NCBI RefSeq assembly: GCF_000349325.1
Contig: NC_020504.1
Coordinates: forward strand, 2,328,053 to 2,392,052
Source: Streptomyces davaonensis JCM 4913
GTDB taxonomy: Bacteria; Actinomycetota; Actinomycetes; Streptomycetales; Streptomycetaceae
Length of the DNA: 64,000 nt
Direction of reading: 5' to 3'
Each line of letters begins with the position of its first letter. The stretch's first letter is position 1. This document shows positions 24,318 to 31,985 of the stretch, piece after piece. The notes under the pieces were generated by a model. That model did no database searches. It saw only the letters and a list, made by a program, of their open reading frames with translations, and was not told the origin of the DNA. The translations under genes and the position numbers were made by a program.

Positions 24318-25112
24318 ATGTTCGGGCTCACCCGTGCCAAGAAGACCGCGACCGCGCTCGCGGCCACCGCCGCAGCCGCGGCCACCGCGCTGATCGGCGT
24401 CGCCCCCACCGCCGCCGCGGCTCCCCAGCCCATCGTGGGCGGTTCGACGACCACGACCACCGCGTACCCGTTCATGATGCAGATCACGGACTCCTCGCAG
24501 AACCAGTTCTGCGGCGGCACGCTGGTCTCCGCCACGAAGGTCGTCACGGCTGCCCACTGCATGGTCGGCGAGACCACGAGCAGCGTCAGAGTCGTCGGCG
24601 GCCGCACCTACCGCAACGGCACCAACGGCACGGTCAGCCGGGTCAGCAAGATCTGGATCCACCCGAGCTACACGGACGCCACCAACGGCGACGACGTGGC
24701 CGTGCTGACCCTGTCGACGTCGATGCCGTACACCACGGCGCCGTACATCTCCTCCACCCAGACGGGCGTGTACGCGGCCGGCACCACCGCCCGGATCATC
24801 GGCTGGGGCACCACCTCGGCGGGCGGCAGCTCCTCCAACCAGCTGCGCACGGCGACGGTGCCGATCGTCTCCAACTCCAGCTGTGCGAGCTCCTACGGTT
24901 CGGACTTCATCTCGTCCGACATGGTCTGCGCCGGATACACCTCCGGCGGCGTTGACACCTGCCAGGGCGACAGCGGCGGTCCCCTGCTTGTCGGGGGCGT
25001 CCTGGCAGGGATCACTTCCTGGGGCGAGGGCTGCGCGGCGGCCGGCTACCCGGGCGTCTACACCCGGCTGACCACCTTCTCCAGCCTGGTGACCGCGCAG
25101 GTCAACTCGTAA
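24318..25112 (+). CDS. Secreted trypsin-like serine protease (S1A)
   Basis: 264 residues from the ATG at 24318, preceded by AGGAG (4-nt spacing); the ATG at 24306 lacks a Shine-Dalgarno. Signal peptide with core AATAAAAATALIGVAPTAAA, a short propeptide, and the activation site PQP/IVGG. The triad is His in VVTAAHCM, Asp in NGDDVAVLTLS and Ser in CQGDSGGPLL. The specificity-pocket Asp in VDTCQGDSGG implies trypsin-like (Arg/Lys) cleavage. Similar enzymes degrade mycelial and external protein in Streptomyces. It ends before a bidirectional terminator. Confidence 0.95.
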   Translation: MFGLTRAKKTATALAATAAAAATALIGVAPTAAAAPQPIVGGSTTTTTAYPFMMQITDSSQNQFCGGTLVSATKVVTAAHCMVGETTSSVRVVGGRTYRNGTNGTVSRVSKIWIHPSYTDATNGDDVAVLTLSTSMPYTTAPYISSTQTGVYAAGTTARIIGWGTTSAGGSSSNQLRTATVPIVSNSSCASSYGSDFISSDMVCAGYTSGGVDTCQGDSGGPLLVGGVLAGITSWGEGCAAAGYPGVYTRLTTFSSLVTAQVNS

Positions 25113-25151
25113 CCCAGAAAGACTCCTGAGTATCCCTCAGGTGCAATACCA

Positions 25152-25192
25152 GGGGGCGTTGCGGGCCTCCACGAGCGGCCCGCAACGCCCCC
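25152..25192. terminator. Bidirectional terminator between convergent genes
   Basis: A perfect 16-bp stem (25152-25167 with 25177-25192) around a 9-nt loop lies 40 bp after the trypsin stop and 16 bp from the end of the opposing winged-helix gene. Confidence 0.85.
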
Positions 25193-25207
25193 GATCCATG
25201 TCCTGGC

Positions 25208-26317
25208 CTAGGAGGGCAGGACGGTCCCGAAGCGGATGTCGTACGACGACTCCGGGTCCATGACCTCAAGCATGTACGCCCCTTCCGCCAGGACCTCCGC
25301 GCGCTGGGCCTTGGTGAGGTCGTCGAAGGGCTCGATGACGAGGGCGTCGTCGATGATGCGCCAGACGCCCGCGAGGAAGCCGTCGACGAGGAACGGGCAG
25401 TAGACGGTGTTCACCTGCCAGGTGCGGCCCCGGTTCGCGGGCGGGATCACCCGGGTGCGGTCCGCGTGGGAGAGCAGCAGGTTGTCGAACTCGGGCAGGA
25501 AACGGGGCGGCGCTGGGGTGGCGGGGTCGGGCCTGGGGGCGTCGGGGAGGTCGAAGAGCTCTACACCGTTCTCGTCCCGGAAGGTGATCAGCTCCGGGCG
25601 CAGCCGCTCGAAGGCGGGGCGGGTCCGGGTCAGCCCGCACCAGGTCTGGAAGTCCTTGACCGAGGCGGGCCCGAAGGCGGCGAGATAGCGCAGGACGGTG
25701 GCGTCGACCGACGCGGCGGGCTCCTCGGCGCGGCCCAGCCAGTGCTCGACGGTGGTCAGGGAGACCTGGGCGCTCTTGCCCCACACTCCGCGCGGCGTGA
25801 CCTGCACCAGCGGCAGCTTGCAGCGGGCGGCGACGGCCAGGGACTGCGGGTCGGCGTCCGGCCACTCGGCGCCCAGCGCCTCCCGCAACTGCTTCATGGT
25901 GCGCGGCGCCTCCTCGACGAGGTCGCGGGCGAGGGCGGCGAGCCGGTCCAGGTCGACGCCGACGAGGCCCTTGCGGAAGAGGTTGATCTCCCGCGTGCGG
26001 GCGGGCTGCACCAGGGGCCGCAGGGTGAGGCTGTCGTCGGCGCTGTGCAGGTGGATGGTCGAGCGCATGGTGACGATCCGCACGGTCTCGCGCCGCTCCA
26101 GCGACCCGGCGAGCTCCTCGGCCCTGAACCCGTCGAGGCGGGCGGCGAGCGCGTAGTACGGCGGCTTGACCTCCTGCGCCTGGAGGCCGACCAGGTGCTC
26201 CACGGCGGCGTGCGCGGACATCGGGGTGCGGCGCAGCAGCAGTTGCCGGTCGAGGGTGGCGCGGTTGAGGGCGCGAGTGCCGAGAACGGGGCCCTGGGCG
26301 GTCGTCGTCTTCGTCAT
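25208..26317 (-). CDS. Winged-helix DNA-binding protein (HTH_42/YcaQ-AlkZ family)
   Basis: 369 residues from the ATG at 26315-26317. The pattern RALNRATLDRQLLLRR, AVEHLVGLQAQEVKPPYYAL and TIHLHSADD, with later LPEFDNLLLSHADRTRVIP and PFLVDGFLAGVWR, is characteristic of the winged-helix DNA-binding proteins related to YcaQ/AlkZ-type interstrand-crosslink DNA glycosylases. Most Streptomyces members are uncharacterised; DNA repair is plausible, since the family includes self-resistance glycosylases. It is convergent with the trypsin gene and divergent from corA. Confidence 0.85.
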   Translation of the reverse strand: MTKTTTAQGPVLGTRALNRATLDRQLLLRRTPMSAHAAVEHLVGLQAQEVKPPYYALAARLDGFRAEELAGSLERRETVRIVTMRSTIHLHSADDSLTLRPLVQPARTREINLFRKGLVGVDLDRLAALARDLVEEAPRTMKQLREALGAEWPDADPQSLAVAARCKLPLVQVTPRGVWGKSAQVSLTTVEHWLGRAEEPAASVDATVLRYLAAFGPASVKDFQTWCGLTRTRPAFERLRPELITFRDENGVELFDLPDAPRPDPATPAPPRFLPEFDNLLLSHADRTRVIPPANRGRTWQVNTVYCPFLVDGFLAGVWRIIDDALVIEPFDDLTKAQRAEVLAEGAYMLEVMDPESSYDIRFGTVLPS

Positions 26318-26448
26318 GTCCCGCACGCTAGTACCGGTTGCGGACAGATACGGTCCGCGATCGGCGTTCCGTGCGCACTCCGATGCCTGGTCCGCCGTAT
26401 AGCCTGCTAGCTGCGAGATCACCGGGCGTCGGCCGAGAGGCAGCCACG

Positions 26449-27579
26449 ATGGCGAAGAACCACCGGAAGTCCGTCTGGCGCCGCGCCCTGACACCCCCGG
26501 CCGGCGCCCCGGAGCCCACGCCGCCCCCGGCCGAGCCGCGGCCCGACGAGCCGGAGCCGGCGAGCATCGTCCAGGCGGCGCTGTACCGCGACGGGGTGCG
26601 GGTCTCCTCCCCCGCCACGCTCGCCGAGACCTACCGCGAGCTGCGCGAACAGCCGTCCGGTGTGGCCTGGATCGGTCTCGCCCGGCCGCCGGAGTCCGAA
26701 CTGAAGTCGCTGGCCGCCGAGTTCGACCTGCATCCGCTGTCGGTCGAGGACGCGCTGGAGGCCCATCAGCGCCCGAAGCTGGAACGGTACGGCGACACCC
26801 TCTTCGTCGTCCTGCGCGCGGCCCGCTATCTGGACGCCCCGGAGGAGGTCGACTTCGGCGAGCTGCACGTCTTCGTCGGCCCGGACTTCGTGATCACGGT
26901 CCGCCATGGCGCGGCGCCCGATCTGTCGGCGGTGCGCCGCCGGATGGAGGAGACGCCGGAACTGCTGAAGCTGGGCCCGGAGGCGGTCCTGTACGCGATC
27001 CTCGACGCGGTGGTCGACGGCTACGTCCCGGTCGTCGCGGGCGTCCAGAACGACATCGACGAGATCGAGACGGAGGTCTTCCGCGGCGACCCCGAGGTCT
27101 CCCGCCGGATCTACGAACTCTCCCGCGAGATGGTCGAGTTCCAGCGCGCCACCCGCCCCCTGGTCGGCATGCTGCACGGCCTGATGGCGGGCTTCGCGAA
27201 GTACGGCACGGACGAGGAACTCCAGCGCTATCTCCGCGACGTCGCCGACCACGTCACGCACACCAGCGAACGCGTCGACTCCTTCCGCCAGGCCCTCACC
27301 GACATCCTCACCGTCAACGCCACCCTGGTCACCCAGCAACAGAACGCGGAGATGCGGGCGTTGGCGGAGGCGGGGTTCGCGCAGAACGAGGAGATCAAAC
27401 GCATCTCCTCCTGGGCGGCCATCCTCTTCGCCCCCACCCTGGTCGGCACGATCTACGGCATGAACTTCCAGCACATGCCCGAACTGAGCTGGCGCTTCGG
27501 CTACCCGTTCGCGATCGGCCTGATGGGCGTCATCTGCGTCAGCCTGTACGTCATCTTCAAGCGCCGGGACTGGCTCTAG
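26449..27579 (+). CDS. corA: CorA-family magnesium/cobalt channel
   Basis: 376 residues from the ATG at 26449, with GAGAGG upstream. There is a Pro-rich cytoplasmic N-terminus and a large alpha/beta domain with SVEDALEAHQRPKLERYGD. A long helical stalk leads to two C-terminal helices (SSWAAILFAPTLVGTIYG and FAIGLMGVICVSLYVIF). The YGMNF signature between the helices is diagnostic of CorA pentameric channels. Its TAG stop overlaps the stop of the opposing DUF2993 gene by 2 bp. Confidence 0.96.
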   Translation: MAKNHRKSVWRRALTPPAGAPEPTPPPAEPRPDEPEPASIVQAALYRDGVRVSSPATLAETYRELREQPSGVAWIGLARPPESELKSLAAEFDLHPLSVEDALEAHQRPKLERYGDTLFVVLRAARYLDAPEEVDFGELHVFVGPDFVITVRHGAAPDLSAVRRRMEETPELLKLGPEAVLYAILDAVVDGYVPVVAGVQNDIDEIETEVFRGDPEVSRRIYELSREMVEFQRATRPLVGMLHGLMAGFAKYGTDEELQRYLRDVADHVTHTSERVDSFRQALTDILTVNATLVTQQQNAEMRALAEAGFAQNEEIKRISSWAAILFAPTLVGTIYGMNFQHMPELSWRFGYPFAIGLMGVICVSLYVIFKRRDWL

Positions 27580-28304
27580 CCGTCGGCCGGCCGGAAGGTG
27601 ACCGAGGTGCCGGTGAAGCGGGCTTCGATTCCGGTCGGGGTGGGGGTCACCGAGCGGAGGTGAAGGCCCTCGGGGATGTTGTGCAGGGGGACGGGGGTTT
27701 CCAGGGCCTTGTCGAGCAGTGTCTTCAGGGGCGGGAGCAGCTCGCCGTCGACCGCTTGGACGTCCCTGAACGCGATGCGGTTTCCCGGCGCCGCCGAGAC
27801 CGTCGCGCTCACGGTGACGTCACCGGCGAGCGGGAGAGTGGCCGTCGCGTTGACGCGGCCCGGGTCGTCGCCCTGGGAGACGGTGACGCCCAGCGCGGCC
27901 GACACATCCTCGTACGACAGGAACGCGGTCGCGTCGACGCTGCCGGCGTGTGCCTGGTCGGCGTCGCCGGAAGTCCGCAGCCCGTCGAGGGCGACGGTCA
28001 GCCGAGTGACCGGGAGCGGGCGGTCGGCTCCGTCGGCGGCGATGTCGTGGGCGGTGAGGTCCACGTGCCGCAGGCTGCCCCCGGCGAGTTGGGTCAGCAC
28101 AGGGAAGCCGCTGACCCGTACCGAGGGCCGTTCGGCGGTGCCCATGCCGTCCTGGAACGCCTCTGCCGTACGGCTCTCCGCACGGGCCGCGGCGAACCGG
28201 TCGGCCACTACGGCGCCCAGCAGGACGGCCACCAGGGACCCGGCGCCGATGATCCGGCGCCGCCGCCTCGGGCTCATGCAGTGGGGGTCATCGGGGTCGG
28301 GCAT
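27576..28304 (-). CDS. DUF2993 (LmeA-like) envelope protein
   Basis: 242 residues. A cytoplasmic basic stretch PRRRRR precedes one signal-anchor helix (IIGAGSLVAVLLGAVVADRF). The exported domain contains RPSVRVSGFPVLTQLAGGSLRHVDLTA, typical of DUF2993, and ends IPEGLHLRSVTPTPTGIEARFTG. DUF2993 includes LmeA of mycobacteria, linked to lipomannan/envelope processing; the Streptomyces role is unknown. ATG is preceded by GGAGAGGAG. It diverges from the MFS exporter gene. Confidence 0.85.
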   Translation of the reverse strand: MPDPDDPHCMSPRRRRRIIGAGSLVAVLLGAVVADRFAAARAESRTAEAFQDGMGTAERPSVRVSGFPVLTQLAGGSLRHVDLTAHDIAADGADRPLPVTRLTVALDGLRTSGDADQAHAGSVDATAFLSYEDVSAALGVTVSQGDDPGRVNATATLPLAGDVTVSATVSAAPGNRIAFRDVQAVDGELLPPLKTLLDKALETPVPLHNIPEGLHLRSVTPTPTGIEARFTGTSVTFRPADG

Positions 28305-28343
28305 GGGGCTCCTCTCCGGAGCGGCTCAGCATGACCTCGATAT

Positions 28344-28372
28344 TTGCACACCAATGGGCAATAAACTAGCCT
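28344..28372 (+). promoter_or_regulatory. Probable promoter of the MFS exporter
   Basis: TTGCAC (28344-28349), a 17-bp spacer and TAGCCT (28367-28372) lie in an unusually AT-rich stretch, with a regulator-type palindrome starting 10 bp downstream. Confidence 0.45.
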
Positions 28373-28381
28373 GCACGTCAG

Positions 28382-28399
28382 CGGGCAATTAACTGCCCG
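28382..28399. promoter_or_regulatory. Palindrome CGGGCA-N6-TGCCCG, candidate TetR operator
   Basis: 6-bp arms flank ATTAAC. A related half-palindrome, GGGCAATAAACTAGCC, begins 27 bp upstream at 28356 and overlaps the promoter. It is a candidate target of the TetR regulator encoded beyond the exporter gene. Confidence 0.55.
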
Positions 28400-28454
28400 T
28401 CCTGCCCGCCATACCTGTTCTTCCCGCCCCGCCCTGTCCCGCCAGGAGCTTTCG

Positions 28455-30071
28455 ATGCCTCTCATTGCCGACACCCCCGTGGAGAAGATGCCGGGGCCCT
28501 ACCCCCGCCGCTGGTGGGCCCTGCTGGTGCTCTGCCTGAGCCTGCTGATCGTCGTCATGGCGAACACCTCGCTGATCGTGGCCGCCCCCGACATGACCCA
28601 GGACCTGGGCCTGTCCAGCAGTGACCTCCAGTGGGTCATCGACGGCTACACCGTCCCGTACGCGGCGCTGATGCTCGTGCTCGGCGCGATCGGCGACAAG
28701 TACAGCCGCCGCGGCGCGCTGGTCCTCGGCCTGCTGGTCTTCGCCGGGGGTTCGGTGATGGGCGGTCTGGTCGAGGAGACCGCGCTGGTCATCACCGCCC
28801 GCGCGATCATGGGCGTCGGAGCAGCGGTCGTCATGCCCGCCACCCTGTCCCTGCTGGTCGCGATGTTCCCGCGGGCCGAGCGCGCCAAGGCCATCACCGC
28901 CTGGTCCGCGACCTCAGGACTCGCCATCGCCGCCGGGCCGCTGACCGCGGGGTGGCTGCTGGAGAGCCACGCCTGGGGCTCCACCTTCCTGATGAACGTG
29001 CCGATCGCCCTGCTCGGCGTCGTCGGCGCGCTGATCCTGGTACCGCCGTCGAGGGCCGAGGGCATGGGCCGGATCGACTACGTCGGCGGTCTGCTGTCGA
29101 TCGTCTCGGTCGGTTCCCTGGTCTACGCGACCATCGAGGGCCCGCACTTCGGCTGGGGCGCCGGTCCGGTCACCGCGGCCGTGGTCGCCGGTGCCGGCCT
29201 GCTCGCCTTCGTCGCCTGGGAGCTGCGTCACCCCAACCCCATGCTGGACGTACGGAAGTTCACCGAGCGCCCCTTCAGCGGCTCGATGCTGGCCGTGCTG
29301 TTCTTCTTCTTCGGCACCTTCGGCGCGATCTACTACTCCACCCAGTTCCTCCAGTTCGTGCTCGGCCACAACGCCCTGGAGACCGGCGTACGGCTGCTGC
29401 CGCTGGCCGGTGCGGTGTTCGTCGGCGCCGCGGTCACCGGGCGGCTCGCCCCGAAGCTGGGCGTGAAGGCGGTCGTGGGCACCGGCATGGTGATCGGCAC
29501 CGCGGGTCTCTTCCTGCTCACGCAGATCGAGTCGGGCTCCACCTACACGGCCTTCGTGGCGCCGCTGGTGCTGCTCGGGTTCGCCATCGGGCTGAGTCTG
29601 TCCCCGGCCACCGACACGATCATGGGTTCCTTCCCCGAGTCGGAGCTGGGAGTCGGCGGCGGCGCCAACGACACCGCGCTGGAGCTGGGCGGCTCCCTGG
29701 GCATCGCGGTCCTCGGCTCGCTCCTCGCCACCGCCTACCAGGACAAGCTGACCGAGCTGGTCGGCGGGCAGCTCCCCACCCCGGCGCTGGACACCGCCAA
29801 GGACTCGGTGGGCGGCGGACTCGCGGTCGCCGAGCAGGTCGGCCGGAACCCCCAGGGCGGCGCCGAGCAGGCACAGGCCCTGCTGGGCGCGGTGCACGAG
29901 TCGTTCGCCCACGCCATCGCGCAGACCAGCCTGATCGGCGGGATCATCATGGCCGTCGGCACGGTGATCGTCTTCGTGGTGCTGCCCGGCCGCAAGGCCA
30001 CGGGGAAGCGGCAGCAGGAGACGACGGCCACGGAGAGCGCGGAGAACTCCGAGACGGTGGGCGTGCGTTGA
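28455..30071 (+). CDS. MFS multidrug exporter, DHA2 (14-helix) family
   Basis: 538 residues, AGGAG before the ATG. The first helix contains WWALLVLCLSLLIVVMANTSLIVAAP. Motif A-like GAIGDKYSRRGALVLG follows helix 2, and motif C-type ATSGLAIAAGPLTAGWLLE is in helix 5. About 14 hydrophobic helices fit the EmrB/QacA-type drug:proton antiporters. A downstream, convergent TetR regulator and an upstream palindrome suggest drug-inducible expression. Substrate unknown. Confidence 0.92.
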   Translation: MPLIADTPVEKMPGPYPRRWWALLVLCLSLLIVVMANTSLIVAAPDMTQDLGLSSSDLQWVIDGYTVPYAALMLVLGAIGDKYSRRGALVLGLLVFAGGSVMGGLVEETALVITARAIMGVGAAVVMPATLSLLVAMFPRAERAKAITAWSATSGLAIAAGPLTAGWLLESHAWGSTFLMNVPIALLGVVGALILVPPSRAEGMGRIDYVGGLLSIVSVGSLVYATIEGPHFGWGAGPVTAAVVAGAGLLAFVAWELRHPNPMLDVRKFTERPFSGSMLAVLFFFFGTFGAIYYSTQFLQFVLGHNALETGVRLLPLAGAVFVGAAVTGRLAPKLGVKAVVGTGMVIGTAGLFLLTQIESGSTYTAFVAPLVLLGFAIGLSLSPATDTIMGSFPESELGVGGGANDTALELGGSLGIAVLGSLLATAYQDKLTELVGGQLPTPALDTAKDSVGGGLAVAEQVGRNPQGGAEQAQALLGAVHESFAHAIAQTSLIGGIIMAVGTVIVFVVLPGRKATGKRQQETTATESAENSETVGVR

Positions 30072-30096
30072 GGGGACGCCCGGTACCCGTCCCCTT

Positions 30097-30747
30097 CTAT
30101 TCCTGAGACGGTTCCTGGGCCTGTTCCCGATCCGCCGCCACGTCCTCGACCACCAGGCGGGCCTGCTTCTCCGGCACCCCGGCCGCGATGAGCATGACGA
30201 CGGCGGCCCGGGTGCCGTCGTCCTCCAGGGCCCCGGTGTTGACCTCTTCCAGCAGGGCCACGGTCAGCGCCTCCAGAGCGGCGCTCAGCACTGCGGGCGG
30301 CAGGTGGGTGTGGAATGCGCCGTCGCGCTGACCCCGCTCAAGGATGACGGTGGCCGCGGCTCGGGCAGGTTGGAGGATCTCGGCGACCCGCTCCTTGCCC
30401 AGGTCCCGATGGGCGAGCGCCAGCAGCATCCGGTAGCGGTCGCCCACCGGCCACATCGCCAGCACGAACCGCGCGAGCGCCCGACCGGCGGGTTCCGTCG
30501 CCTGCGGTGCGCTCGCCACAGCGGCCCGCAGCGCCTCGCTCGCCTCCTCCGCGAGCGCCTCCAGGAGCGCGGCCCGGCCGGGGAAGTGCCCGAACAGGGT
30601 GCGCCGTACGACGCCGGAGGCGCGGGCCAGTTCCTCCAGGGTGATGTCGGGGTTGCGGCCCAGCTCCTGGCGCGCGGTGGCCAGGATGCGCGCCCGGTTG
30701 GACCGGGCGTTGCGTCGCTGGGGCACTCGGCCGGCGGGCTGGGACAC
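30097..30747 (-). CDS. TetR-family regulator
   Basis: 216 residues. The N-terminal helix-turn-helix is RARILATARQELGRNPDITLEELARASGVVRRTLFGHFPGRA (residues ~18-60, quoted as a region), followed by a helical ligand domain rich in Ala/Leu. It sits tail-to-tail with the MFS exporter (25 bp apart) and is the likely repressor of that gene. The ligand is unknown. Confidence 0.9.
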   Translation of the reverse strand: MSQPAGRVPQRRNARSNRARILATARQELGRNPDITLEELARASGVVRRTLFGHFPGRAALLEALAEEASEALRAAVASAPQATEPAGRALARFVLAMWPVGDRYRMLLALAHRDLGKERVAEILQPARAAATVILERGQRDGAFHTHLPPAVLSAALEALTVALLEEVNTGALEDDGTRAAVVMLIAAGVPEKQARLVVEDVAADREQAQEPSQE

Positions 30748-30811
30748 GGGGGAACCTCGAGGGAGCCGGAGGAAGATCGGACCTCCTCATTCTGGCACGC
30801 GGGCCACCGGC

Positions 30812-31985
30812 TCAGTCGGGCGTGCAGTCCAGGCTGTTCAGGTCGACGGCGTCGGCCATGGCCTGCATGCCCGTGTCGTTGGGGTGGATGTGGTCGCCGT
30901 TGTCGAGGAACGGCAGCATGCGTTCGGGGTCGTAGGGGCTGCGCAGCACCCGGTCGAAGTCGGCGACGGCGTCGAACTCGCCGCCGTCCCGGATGAACGC
31001 GTTGACCTCCTGCCGTACGGCTTCGGCGGCCGGGTCCCACTCGGGCCAGCCCTTGAAAGGGCCGACCGTGGCGCCGACGACGCACTTTCCCGCCGCGTGG
31101 GCCCGCGCGACGATCTCACGGTAACCGGCGATCAGATCCTCGGCGGTGACCCCGGTGTGCGCCTTGATGTCGTTGACGCCCTCGAACAGGAACACGGTCC
31201 GCACCCCCGGATGGGAGAGCACATCGCGCTCCAGCCGGTTGAGGGCGCTCTGCCCGGCGCCGTCGGCGAGCACCTTGTTGCCGGAGATGCCCTCGTTGGC
31301 GACGCCCTTGACCTCCGAGTCCGCCCGTCGGAGGCGGCGGGCGAGATAGTCGGGCCACCTGCGGTTCAGATCGGTGGAGGACTGCCAGCCGTCGGTGATG
31401 GAGTCGCCGAGCGCGACCACGGCAGCGGAGCGGGCGTGGACCCGGACCGCGTCGAGGTAGAACCAAGAGCCAGTGGTGGCCGTCCAGTTGGCGGCGCCCT
31501 CCTCGGCGGTGTGGTCGCCGTGGGCCGTGTACGAGGTCGCCATCGCCATGCCGTGGCCGGTAGCGGGGCCCGCCGCGTCCGCGGAGTGGATGCTGATCAC
31601 CAGATCGGTGGCGGCGGGCAGCTTCCCGGGCAGCGGGTCGCTGAGCACGATGCCCCCGGCGGGGCACGGTCACGGACCGCGCTCCGCCGAAGGTCAGCCG
31701 CCGGTTGCTGCCCCGGACCAGTTCGGCGCCCACCTTGCGGATTCCGGCATAGGCGCTGTCGAAGGTGATCGGGCGGTCCCCGAAGGCGTTGGAGAGCCTG
31801 ATCCGCGGGTCGGTGCCCGCCGCGCTGGTGTGCACGACGAGGCGGTACGCCCGCCCGGCGACCCCCTCACCGACCCGGACGGCGCTCGCGCCCCAGGTGA
31901 CGACCTCCGAGGTGGGCGCTTCGGAGGCGTGGACCGGAGCCGCCTGAGCGGCCAGGAGCAGCGCACACACGACTCTCGCGATCAC
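30812..31985 (-). pseudogene. SGNH/GDSL hydrolase, single-base frameshift
   Basis: The reading starts at a GTG (31985-31983) overlapping the GH95 stop as GTGA. The N-terminal frame gives a signal peptide (VVCALLLAAQAAPVHA) and a jelly-roll-like region up to RRLTFGGARSVTVP. At about 31656-31664 one extra base shifts the frame. The rest (from LSDPLPGKLPAATDLVIS) continues in another frame to 30812. That part carries the SGNH blocks: GDSIT, GISGNKV, GVNDIKAH and the catalytic Asp-His pair in GDHIHPND. An intact version would be ~390 residues, secreted, and probably deacetylate or de-esterify polysaccharide. A sequencing error is possible. Confidence 0.8.
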
